Positions 51,594 to 59,373 of a DNA stretch of 64,000 bases are shown one piece after another. The position numbers and the translations under genes were made by a program. The notes beneath the pieces are model-generated. The model was given only the letters and a program-made list of their open reading frames with translations, was not told the DNA's origin and did no database searches. Origin of the DNA: Lewinellaceae bacterium (GTDB lineage: Bacteria > Bacteroidota > Bacteroidia > Chitinophagales > Saprospiraceae). Position 1 is the first letter of the stretch. Each line of letters starts with the position of its first letter. The stretch spans positions 310,001 to 374,000 of the forward strand of contig JACJYI010000003.1 of NCBI GenBank assembly GCA_020636225.1, given 5' to 3'.

Positions 51594-53105
51594 ATGATCA
51601 CGATGAACGCTTGGAAAAGCATCCTATTCACGGTGGCCGCTAGCGGTCTCCTGCTCGGCAGCTGCGGTAAGGGCGAACGCTCTTCTTCAACCGGCTGGAA
51701 ATACAATGACGCCAAATGGGGCGGATTCGAGAAGCTGGACTATGAAGGTCAGGCCACGGGTCCCAATCTCGTGCTGGTTCAAGGTGGTACGTTCACCATG
51801 GGCCTCACAGAGATGGACGTGCCCGTAGAGTGGAACGCCATCCCCCGTCGGGTTACGGTGTCTTCCTTCTACATGGACGAAACCGAGGTGTCCAACATCG
51901 ACTATCGCGAGTACCTCTTCTGGCTGACCAATACCTTTGGTGAGTCATATCCTGAGGTCTACAGCAATGCCCTTCCGGACACGCTGGTATGGCGGGAAGA
52001 ACTGTCCTTCAACGAACCGTTCGTGGAGACCTACTTCCGGCACCCAGCCTATGACAACTATCCCGTTGTCGGTGTCAACTGGATCCAGGCGAACAATTAC
52101 TGCCAGTGGAGGACGGACCGGGTCAATGAAATGATCCTGATCGAACGCGGTATCCTCAACCCCAACCCGGAGCAGCGCGACGAGGACAACTTCAATACCG
52201 AGGCTTATCTGGCCGGTCAGTATGAAGGTTCTGTTCGCAAGAACCTGGAGGACATCCGTTCCGGCGGAGAGCGCAAGGTGCGTTTCGAGGACGGGATCAT
52301 GCTGCCTGCCTATCGTCTTCCGACGGAAGCAGAGTGGGAATATGCCGCCCTGGCCCTCATCGGCAACCAGGCCACCGAGAAGGAGGAACTGATCACGGAT
52401 CGCCGGATCTATCCCTGGAACCAGAACACGGTTCGCTATCAGAAGCGCAACAAGTACCAGGGCGAGATCCTGGCCAACTTCAAGCGTGGTGCGGGTGACT
52501 ACATGGGTATGGCTGGCAAGTTGAATGACCAGGCTCATATTCCTGCAGATGTGCGCTCTTTCATGCCGAACGACTTCGGTCTGTATAACATGGCCGGTAA
52601 CGTTTCCGAATGGACCATGGACGCCTATCGTCCGCTGACACCCGAAACCCTCCGGGATGTGGATCAGCACGACCTCAACCCGTTCCGTGGTAACAAGTTC
52701 ATGACCAAGGTGAAGGATGAGGATAACAAGCCGGTTGAAAAGGATTCCCTGGGTCGTCTGCAGTACCGGATGGTGGAGGATGATGAAGTGGCTACCCGCG
52801 ACAACTACAAGCGGGGCGATGTCCTGAACTATATGGATGGTGACAAGGAATCTGCCGCATCCTATGAATATGGCAAATCCACGCTGGTCAGCGACAAGGC
52901 GCGTGTGATCAAGGGCGGTTCCTGGATGGACCGTGCCTGGTACCTTTCTCCCGGCGCCCGCCGTTTCAAGGAAGAGGACAAGTCAGATCGCAGCCTTGGT
53001 TTCCGTTGTGCGATGACCCGTACGGGTGGTCCTGAAGGTAACGAGGACAGTGCCGGAAACAAGTTCAAGACCAAGAAGAACAAGGTCAAGCGTCGCTATA
53101 AGTAA
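51594..53105 (+). CDS. gldJ: Gliding motility lipoprotein GldJ
   Basis: 503 residues, outer-membrane lipoprotein of the type IX secretion/gliding complex with the formylglycine-generating-enzyme (SUMF1) fold. Lipobox LLLGSC (acceptor Cys ~24). FGE blocks are GGTFTMG, SSFYMDETEVSNIDYREYLFWL, LPTEAEWEYAAL, FGLYNMAGNVSEW, KGGSWMDRAWYLSPGARRF and SLGFRCAM. The tail is very basic (KFKTKKNKVKRRYK). GldJ stabilises GldK and is needed for motor function in relatives. Position between porP and murF is conserved in the phylum. A terminator follows at 53129. Confidence 0.92.
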   Translation: MITMNAWKSILFTVAASGLLLGSCGKGERSSSTGWKYNDAKWGGFEKLDYEGQATGPNLVLVQGGTFTMGLTEMDVPVEWNAIPRRVTVSSFYMDETEVSNIDYREYLFWLTNTFGESYPEVYSNALPDTLVWREELSFNEPFVETYFRHPAYDNYPVVGVNWIQANNYCQWRTDRVNEMILIERGILNPNPEQRDEDNFNTEAYLAGQYEGSVRKNLEDIRSGGERKVRFEDGIMLPAYRLPTEAEWEYAALALIGNQATEKEELITDRRIYPWNQNTVRYQKRNKYQGEILANFKRGAGDYMGMAGKLNDQAHIPADVRSFMPNDFGLYNMAGNVSEWTMDAYRPLTPETLRDVDQHDLNPFRGNKFMTKVKDEDNKPVEKDSLGRLQYRMVEDDEVATRDNYKRGDVLNYMDGDKESAASYEYGKSTLVSDKARVIKGGSWMDRAWYLSPGARRFKEEDKSDRSLGFRCAMTRTGGPEGNEDSAGNKFKTKKNKVKRRYK

Positions 53106-53128
53106 TCGTATACCCACCTTGATCATGG

Positions 53129-53162
53129 AAAACTCCCAGTCGGAAACGGCTGGGAGTTTTTT
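53129..53162 (+). terminator. Terminator with GAAA tetraloop, overlapping the murF promoter
   Basis: AAAACTCCCAGTCG (53129-53142) pairs with CGGCTGGGAGTTTT (53147-53160) around GAAA, with one T-G pair. The T run TTTTTT (53157-53162) merges into TTACTTTG (53161-53168), the -7 element of murF. Confidence 0.9.
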
Positions 53163-53172
53163 ACTTTGTGAC

Positions 53173-54492
53173 GTGGAAATAACTGCATTGTATCAGCGAT
53201 TCCTGGAATGCCGCGAGGTCAGGATCGATAGCCGGCAGGTCCAGCCGGGGGATCTGTTCGTCGCCCTGCAAGGACAGATGGACGGGAACCGGTTTGCCCT
53301 GGATGCCCTGGCGAAGGGTGCCCGTTACGCCCTTGTCGATGATCAGGCCTACCAGGGCCATGAAGGCTGTCTGGTGGTGCCCAATGCTCTGACTGCCTTG
53401 CAGGACCTGGCGCGGTATCATCGGCGACGGCTGGGCATTCCCATCCTGGCGTTGACCGGGTCGAATGGCAAGACGACCACCAAGGAATTGATCACCCGGG
53501 TATTGGCTCAAACCAGGCAGGTGGTTGCCACCAAGGGCAACTACAACAACCATATCGGGGTCCCTCTGACCCTCTTGTCCATTCCGGAAGGAACGGACAT
53601 GGCCATCATTGAGATGGGTGCCAATGCCCAGGGCGAAATTGCCGGACTCTGCCGGATCGCGGAGCCCGATTTCGGATTGATCACCAATATTGGCAAGGCC
53701 CATCTGGAGGGATTTGGGGGTGAAGAAGGCGTCAGGAAGGGGAAGCGCGAGATCTATACCTTTCTCATAGATCAAGACCGGCTGATCTTCTACAACCGGG
53801 ATGAGGCGCACCTCGGTGATCTCCTGGGGGCCTACCAGCCTGCCGTTTCCTATGGAACCGACGATCCGGGTGCAGACATGAGCTATCATCTCGACCGGGA
53901 AGAGCCGAGCATCCAACTTCATTACCGTTCCGGTCCGGGCAAGCTGGTTGGGGTCTCCTCTCCTCTGTATGGCGTGCACAACTATCGCAATATCATGACG
54001 GCGATCACGGTCGGGCGTTACTTCGGGGTGCCTGATCACAGGATCTGCCAGGCCATAGCCACCTATTCACCGGACAACAATCGGTCTCAGATTATCCACA
54101 GGAACGGGAATACATGGATCATGGATGCCTATAATGCCAATCCCACCAGCATGGCCATGGCCATCCGCAGCTTGCAACGGATGGAGGTTGCGAATAAAAT
54201 GGCCATCCTGGGGGATATGCTGGAGATGGGCGAGTCCTCCGGTAGCGAGCACCAGAAGATCGTGGATCTCCTGCTGAATACCGATATTCAGCCAGTCCTA
54301 GTCGGGCAAGCCTTTTTGCAGGTCGATTGCCCGGAGGAATGGATGCGATTTGAACAGGCCGGGGAAGTGGCAGCGTGGCTGCGGGAAATGCTACCCGCAG
54401 GACGAACCATCCTGGTCAAGGGGAGCAGGGGCATTGCCCTGGAATCAGCGGTACAGGACTGGATCAGCGAAAACGCATCTGAGCCTGCATGA
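53173..54492 (+). CDS. murF: UDP-MurNAc-tripeptide--D-alanyl-D-alanine ligase
   Basis: About 439 residues from the GTG at 53173 (VEITALYQRFLECREVRIDSRQVQPGDLF). It adds D-Ala-D-Ala to the cytoplasmic UDP-MurNAc precursor. P-loop GSNGKTTTKEL at ~96-106; further Mur-ligase blocks KGNYNNHIGVPLTLL, GKAHLEGFGG and DAYNANPTSM. An upstream in-frame ATG at 53125 is inside the gldJ terminator and is rejected. The GTG lies exactly five bases after TTACTTTG, so the mRNA is predicted to be leaderless. The gene end overlaps the convergent next gene by 29 bases. Confidence 0.95.
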   Translation: MEITALYQRFLECREVRIDSRQVQPGDLFVALQGQMDGNRFALDALAKGARYALVDDQAYQGHEGCLVVPNALTALQDLARYHRRRLGIPILALTGSNGKTTTKELITRVLAQTRQVVATKGNYNNHIGVPLTLLSIPEGTDMAIIEMGANAQGEIAGLCRIAEPDFGLITNIGKAHLEGFGGEEGVRKGKREIYTFLIDQDRLIFYNRDEAHLGDLLGAYQPAVSYGTDDPGADMSYHLDREEPSIQLHYRSGPGKLVGVSSPLYGVHNYRNIMTAITVGRYFGVPDHRICQAIATYSPDNNRSQIIHRNGNTWIMDAYNANPTSMAMAIRSLQRMEVANKMAILGDMLEMGESSGSEHQKIVDLLLNTDIQPVLVGQAFLQVDCPEEWMRFEQAGEVAAWLREMLPAGRTILVKGSRGIALESAVQDWISENASEPA

Positions 54493-55564
54493 TCCGCTCC
54501 GGCAACTCGTTCCTGCAGGCATCCTGGTAGTCGCTATAGGAGCAGGGCACCAGCCGGTGGCGTTCGTGACCGGCATCTTCCCGGACAGGTACCTGGAGCC
54601 ACCATCGGCCAGTCTTGGAGCTCTTCCAGAACACCAGTTGGTCATCAAAGTGATCATGTTGGACATGGAATTCGGTCAGCCCGTCCATCGACTGAGGGAA
54701 GTCTCCCTGACGCTGGGAAACCCCTTCCAGGAAGTACCAGAGGATCTGGCCGATCATGCGGGCTGTGATCTTCCGACGATCCCGGCTCAGGGCCCAGTCA
54801 CCTACACTCAGTGAGCTCAGCTTTTCACTCAGGCCGGCATAGCGGACGAGTTGGCAGATCTCCATGCCATCGATGCCATTCGGGCCTGGAACGCCGGCAG
54901 CAGGGGCAAAGGCGGATTGAAGAGCGGACAGATTGATGCCGAGCATGTCGGCATCCCGCAGGACAGGTTCCAGGGCCTCTGTATCCTGTTTGAGCAAACC
55001 AAGGCCTTGTAGTTCATAGTGCAACTCATTCACCAGGTAGCGCAGGATGGCCGGGTCGGTCAGATGGCGCTGGTATCCCAGCAGGCTGAGATGGAACAGG
55101 TGATGTTCACCCGGCTTGGTCATCCGGTTCAGGAGGGGCCACTGCTTGCCGGTGGGTTGGAGGAGATAGTCGGCCGTGGGATGGATGAGGCAGGCACTGA
55201 CCCCTTTGATCTTCTCGCCATAGGCCTGGTACTGGTAGAAGGCCAGATCACGGTCATTGCCCAGCAGAATGACCACCTTTTGCCCATCGATCAGTTCTTT
55301 CATGACCTGGATCGCAAAGGATGGCTCTGCCCGGCGAAGATTGCCCAGGTCGACCACCGGCAGTTTGCCGAAGTTCCACCCCATCGCGTAAAAGTCTTCC
55401 CGGACAGCATCTGCCGCCTTTTCCTGGTAGCCCAGGATGGCGACGGCCTGTTCGGGCAAATCATTCATCTCCGGGAAGAAGGACTGGATCCGGTGACCGA
55501 TCTGGTAGTCAGACCAACCAGTGGTAGCCGGTTTTTCTGCAGGTTTAAGCCAGTGTGCAAGCAT
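54464..55564 (-). CDS. Arginase-fold protein lacking metal ligands
   Basis: 366 residues related to the ureohydrolase (formimidoylglutamase) family. The usual GGGH[SE] is VVILLGNDRDLAFYQYQAYGE, the DAHxD site is replaced by IHPTADYLL, and SxDxD reads DMLGINLSALQSAFAPA, so the Mn-binding His/Asp set is largely gone. It is probably inactive as a ureohydrolase, with a binding or structural role. Bacteroidota contain such divergent relatives. ATG 55564 lies five bases after a perfect TACCTTTG (55576 down to 55569): leaderless. Confidence 0.75.
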   Translation of the reverse strand: MLAHWLKPAEKPATTGWSDYQIGHRIQSFFPEMNDLPEQAVAILGYQEKAADAVREDFYAMGWNFGKLPVVDLGNLRRAEPSFAIQVMKELIDGQKVVILLGNDRDLAFYQYQAYGEKIKGVSACLIHPTADYLLQPTGKQWPLLNRMTKPGEHHLFHLSLLGYQRHLTDPAILRYLVNELHYELQGLGLLKQDTEALEPVLRDADMLGINLSALQSAFAPAAGVPGPNGIDGMEICQLVRYAGLSEKLSSLSVGDWALSRDRRKITARMIGQILWYFLEGVSQRQGDFPQSMDGLTEFHVQHDHFDDQLVFWKSSKTGRWWLQVPVREDAGHERHRLVPCSYSDYQDACRNELPERIMQAQMRFR

Positions 55565-55675
55565 CGTGCAAAGGTAGGCAATCAACGGGATGACATCAGG
55601 ATGCCCTGCTGTTTCGCTCCGGAATTTCCTGGAATGATTCCCTTGGGACACGCTGCTCTACAACGGCGAAAGACC

Positions 55676-55683
55676 TACCTTTG
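55676..55683 (+). promoter_or_regulatory. -7 element TACCTTTG of the amino-acid dehydrogenase
   Basis: An exact match; predicted leader ~16 bases to ATG 55704. Confidence 0.6.
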
Positions 55684-55703
55684 CGACGCAAAACTCAACA
55701 GGC

Positions 55704-56936
55704 ATGGACCAACGACTGGAAACCTATAAATCCAAGGACCCCGAGATCGTCTTTGAATGGAAAGACAGCGAGACAGAAGCGCGCGGATGGGTGGTGATCA
55801 ACAGCTTGCGCGGAGGCGCTGCTGGCGGAGGCACCCGGATGCGGAAGGGCCTGACCCGGGACGAAGTGGTTTCATTGGCCAAGGTCATGGAGATCAAGTT
55901 CTCCGTGAGTGGACCAGCCATCGGAGGTGCGAAATCGGGGATCGACTTTGACCCTCGTGACCCCCGTCGTGATGGAGTGCTCCAACGCTGGTACAAGGCC
56001 GTTTTTCCACTGTTGAAGAATTATTACGGAACGGGCGGGGATCTGAATGTGGACGAGATCAAGGATGTGATCCCCATTACGGAAGACCTGGGCCTCTGGC
56101 ATCCCCAGGAAGGAGTGGTCAATGGTCATTTCCAAAGTGCCAAGGGTGACCGCATCCAGATCATCGGACAACTGCGCTATGGTTGTGCCAAAATGGTGGA
56201 GGATCCTGCTTATGCCCCTCCCGGACGGCACAAGCATGCCGTGGCGGATTTGATCACCGGATTCGGGGTCAGTGAATCCATCCGGCATTATTATGATCTG
56301 TTCAGGCATGAGACGTTGCAGGGGAAGCGGGTGATCATCCAGGGATGGGGAAATGTTGCCGCTGCCGCCGGATACTACCTGTCATCGCATGGCGCCCTGA
56401 TCACCGGGATCATCGATCTGGGTGGTGTGATCCTCGCCCCGGATGGCCTGGATTACCATCAGGTGGAAGAGATCTTTCTCAGCCGGGATGGCAACAAGCT
56501 GAACAGTCCATTGGCCGTGTCCTTTGAGGAAGGAAAGGACAAGGTATGGGACATGCCCGCCGAGATCTTCATGCCGGGGGCGGCGAGCAAGATCGTATCA
56601 CCTGACCAGATCCGGACATTGATGGATCATGGTTTGGAAGTGGTGAGCTGTGGCGCCAACGTGCCGTTTACCGACGATGGGGTTTTCTTTGGTCCGACCG
56701 CCCTGGAAGTGGATCAGCGGATCAGCCTCATCCCTGACTTCATTGCCAACTGCGGAATGGCCCGGGTCTTTGCCTACCTGATGCAACCGGATATTCAGGT
56801 GACGGACCACGGTATTTTTGAAGATGTCTCCCAGACCATACGCCGGGCACTGATCGATGTGCAGACGCAGTCATCTGATCCGACCGGCTTGTCCACCAGG
56901 GCAACCGGGATCGCCATGGGCAAGCTGGGTTATTGA
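55704..56936 (+). CDS. Glu/Leu/Phe/Val dehydrogenase family enzyme
   Basis: 410 residues, NAD(P)-dependent oxidative deamination of an amino acid. GGAAGGGTRMRKGLTRDEVVSLAKVMEIKFSVSGPAIGGAKSGID contains the substrate-binding and catalytic Lys region, and GTGGDLNVDEIKDVIPITEDLGLWHP the catalytic Asp region. The Rossmann motif is GWGNVAAAAGYY. The catalytic Lys region with IKFSVSGPAIGGAK is closer to Leu/Val dehydrogenases than to classical glutamate dehydrogenase, but exact substrate is undecided. The stop overlaps the convergent CoA-binding gene by seven bases. Confidence 0.88.
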   Translation: MDQRLETYKSKDPEIVFEWKDSETEARGWVVINSLRGGAAGGGTRMRKGLTRDEVVSLAKVMEIKFSVSGPAIGGAKSGIDFDPRDPRRDGVLQRWYKAVFPLLKNYYGTGGDLNVDEIKDVIPITEDLGLWHPQEGVVNGHFQSAKGDRIQIIGQLRYGCAKMVEDPAYAPPGRHKHAVADLITGFGVSESIRHYYDLFRHETLQGKRVIIQGWGNVAAAAGYYLSSHGALITGIIDLGGVILAPDGLDYHQVEEIFLSRDGNKLNSPLAVSFEEGKDKVWDMPAEIFMPGAASKIVSPDQIRTLMDHGLEVVSCGANVPFTDDGVFFGPTALEVDQRISLIPDFIANCGMARVFAYLMQPDIQVTDHGIFEDVSQTIRRALIDVQTQSSDPTGLSTRATGIAMGKLGY

Positions 56937-57319
56937 GGGTTGGCCGGATCGGTGGCCAGGTCATAGTTGCCGATGGACAGCATGACCAGGGTACAGGCCC
57001 GCACGACCTCGATTCCGGCTTCGGCGGCCAGTCGCATCAGCACAGGATTTTCGGTGCCCGGATTGAAGATGATCCGTCGGGGCCGGTAACCCAGAATGCG
57101 ATCATAGACCGGTGCCTGATTGTCTGGTCCGATGTACAGGGTGATCGTGTCCAGGTCGGGAATCTCTTCCGGCCATTCCAGCTGGATGTCCACATCTTCA
57201 ATGCGTCCTTTCCGATGACCGATGGCGACCACCTCGTGGCCTTTCCAACGGAGTTGTTCTACGGCGCTGTACGCGTAGCGCATGGGATTGGGTGAAGCAC
57301 CAATGACAAGTGTTTTCAT
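56930..57319 (-). CDS. CoA-binding (YccU-like) protein
   Basis: 129 residues from the Met at 57319 (a GTG two codons earlier is also possible). MKTLVIGASPNPMRYAYSAVEQLRWKGHEVVAIGHRKG and IIFNPGTENPVLMRLAAEAGIEVVRACTLVML are the Rossmann blocks of the single-domain CoA_binding_2 family. It is thought to bind CoA or nucleotide; no reaction is assigned. Convergent with the dehydrogenase gene. Confidence 0.88.
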   Translation of the reverse strand: MKTLVIGASPNPMRYAYSAVEQLRWKGHEVVAIGHRKGRIEDVDIQLEWPEEIPDLDTITLYIGPDNQAPVYDRILGYRPRRIIFNPGTENPVLMRLAAEAGIEVVRACTLVMLSIGNYDLATDPANPQ

Positions 57320-57380
57320 GGCCACTCAACCCTGCGGGTCATTATAAGGTTCAGTCATTAGTCTTGTCGGCAATACCGGC

Positions 57381-58637
57381 TCAGATCAGCATGCGAATGG
57401 GTGCACTGAGGATCTGGCTGAAGGTTTGGAGGAATTTGGCTCCCATGGCCCCGTCGACGACCCGATGGTCGCAGGATAGGGTCACCTTCATCCGGTTGCC
57501 GATCACCATTTGTCCATCCTTGACCACAGGTTTCTGGATGATGCCACCGACGGCAAGGATGCAGGCATCCGGTGGATTGATGATGGCGGTGAATTCCTCG
57601 ATGCCAAACATGCCCAGATTGGAAATGGTAAAGGTATTGCCCTGCATTTCCTCCGGCTGCAGTTTGCGTGCCTTGGCCTTTTCGGCAAAGGCGGCGACTT
57701 CACTGTTGATTTGGGAGAGCGATTTCATATCGGCGTGACGGATCACGGGGACCAGCAATCCCTCGTCCACGGCAACGGCGACACCGATGTTGATGTCGTG
57801 ATTGGTGCGGATGCGATCACCCAGCCAGGATGAATTGATCTGTGGGTGCAGCCTGAGCGCCCGGGTGGCCGCCTTGATGACCAGATCATTGAAGGAGATC
57901 TTGGTCGGGGCCATCTCATTGATCCGCTGGCGGTCGATCATGGCCTGGTCCATGTCGATCTCAATGGTCAGATAGAAGTGGGGCGCGGAGAATTTGCTTT
58001 CCCCCAGACGACGGGCGATGGTCTTCCTCATCTGGGTGACCGGAACGTCCGTGAAGCCTCCCTCGGGCATGGTCACCACTGGAGCCGCAGCGGCGGTAGC
58101 GGCTGCAGCAGGTTTGCCCTGGAGGTAGGCCTCCACATCTCGCTTGACCACGCGGCCTCCGTCACCACCCGATCCGGGGATCTGCCGGAGATCGACTCCT
58201 GCCTCCTCAGCCATGGCCCGGGCCAGTGGAGAGGCTTTCACCCGCTGGCCATCGTCGACCACCGGTGCTGTCGGTGCCGGTGATGGTGTCGATGCGGCTG
58301 ACGATCCGGAGCTGGCCGCTTCGGCAGCCGGGGACTCGGCCTTGGGTGCCGACCCGTTCCCCTTGCCGTCGGCTTCCCGGAGCAGGGCCTGGTAATCCTC
58401 GCCTTCCTTGCCGATGATGGCCAGCAGGCCATTGACCGGGATCGTGCCCTGTTCGACACCGATGTACAGCAGGGTGCCTTCCTGGTAGGTCTCCAGTTCC
58501 ATGGTCGCCTTGTCGGTTTCAACCTCTGCCAGGACGTCGCCTGCTTCGACTTTATCGCCGACCTTTTTCAGCCATGCAACGATGTTGCCTTCTTCCATGG
58601 TGTCGCTCATGCGCGGCATCCGGATAATCTCTGCCAT
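57381..58637 (-). CDS. Pyruvate dehydrogenase E2, dihydrolipoamide acetyltransferase
   Basis: 418 residues from the Met at 58637. Lipoyl domain with Lys43 in VETDKATMELE; an A/P/S-rich linker (~108-135); peripheral-subunit-binding domain (~140-175, VKASPLARAMAEEAGVDLRQIPGSGGDGGRVVKRDVEAYL); a second A-rich linker; catalytic domain with FTISNLGMFGIEEFTAIINPP and catalytic SCDHRVVDG near the C terminus. It transfers acetyl to CoA in the PDH complex. E1 and E3 genes are not in the window. A 27-residue longer frame is not preferred. Confidence 0.94.
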   Translation of the reverse strand: MAEIIRMPRMSDTMEEGNIVAWLKKVGDKVEAGDVLAEVETDKATMELETYQEGTLLYIGVEQGTIPVNGLLAIIGKEGEDYQALLREADGKGNGSAPKAESPAAEAASSGSSAASTPSPAPTAPVVDDGQRVKASPLARAMAEEAGVDLRQIPGSGGDGGRVVKRDVEAYLQGKPAAAATAAAAPVVTMPEGGFTDVPVTQMRKTIARRLGESKFSAPHFYLTIEIDMDQAMIDRQRINEMAPTKISFNDLVIKAATRALRLHPQINSSWLGDRIRTNHDINIGVAVAVDEGLLVPVIRHADMKSLSQINSEVAAFAEKAKARKLQPEEMQGNTFTISNLGMFGIEEFTAIINPPDACILAVGGIIQKPVVKDGQMVIGNRMKVTLSCDHRVVDGAMGAKFLQTFSQILSAPIRMLI

Positions 58638-58758
58638 ACCAGGTGTGATTGTGTCCTGCAAAAATGCAAACTTTTCCCCAAACCGTTGGCTTTGTCGCAT
58701 GATGGAGGAATTCCGCAAAAAGGACCTGATTTGTGGGCTGGCAGGTTATTTTTACGGC

Positions 58759-59373
58759 ATGAACCATTCTTCGCGTTTGCTTCAGGAGGCGGTGGAAGCC
58801 TTTTCCACTCTGCCGGGGATCGGTCGAAAGACGGCATTGCGTCTGGCACTCCACCTGTTGAAGCAGGATGCCGAGCAGGTCGATCATCTTGGCGATGCCA
58901 TCAAACGGTTCAGACGGGATATCCGCTTTTGCCAGACCTGCTTCAATCTGGCGGATGGACCCCAGTGTGCCATATGTGCGGATACCCATCGGAACCGGAA
59001 GACGATCTGCGTTGTCGAAAGTGTTCGTGACGTGATGGCCATCGAAGAAACCCAGCAGTACCGGGGCCTGTACCATGTGCTCGGAGGGGTGATCAATCCG
59101 CTGGATGGGATTGGGCCGGAACAGCTGCATATTGACAGCCTGGTGGGCCGGATCCGCTCGGATCAGCCGGAGGAGATCATCATGGCCATTTCACCGACCA
59201 TTGAAGGGGAGACCACCATCTATTATATCTCCCGGCTGATGCGTGACCTGCCGGTGCGGATATCCACCATCGCCAGGGGGGTTGCCTTCGGCGGAGAACT
59301 GGAATATGCGGATGAAATCACGCTGGGGCGTTCGATCATGAGTCGGATTCCTTACGCTACCAACCCCGATTAA
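58759..59373 (+). CDS. recR: Recombination mediator RecR
   Basis: 204 residues. Helix-hairpin-helix (LPGIGRKTALRLALHLL), zinc finger C58-x2-C61-x8-C70-x2-C73, TOPRIM region (ICVVESVRDVMAIEETQQYRGLYHVLGGVINPLDGIGPEQL). It loads RecA in RecFOR repair. ATG 58759 lies five bases after TATTTTTA (58747-58754), seven of eight bases of the -7 consensus, predicting a leaderless mRNA. Its stop overlaps the next start by one base (TAATG). Confidence 0.95.
   Translation: MNHSSRLLQEAVEAFSTLPGIGRKTALRLALHLLKQDAEQVDHLGDAIKRFRRDIRFCQTCFNLADGPQCAICADTHRNRKTICVVESVRDVMAIEETQQYRGLYHVLGGVINPLDGIGPEQLHIDSLVGRIRSDQPEEIIMAISPTIEGETTIYYISRLMRDLPVRISTIARGVAFGGELEYADEITLGRSIMSRIPYATNPD

Noticed and set aside
53125..54492. 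ATG 53125 as murF start
   Set aside because: It would encode the terminator stem of gldJ; GTG 53173 fits MurF and the promoter spacing.
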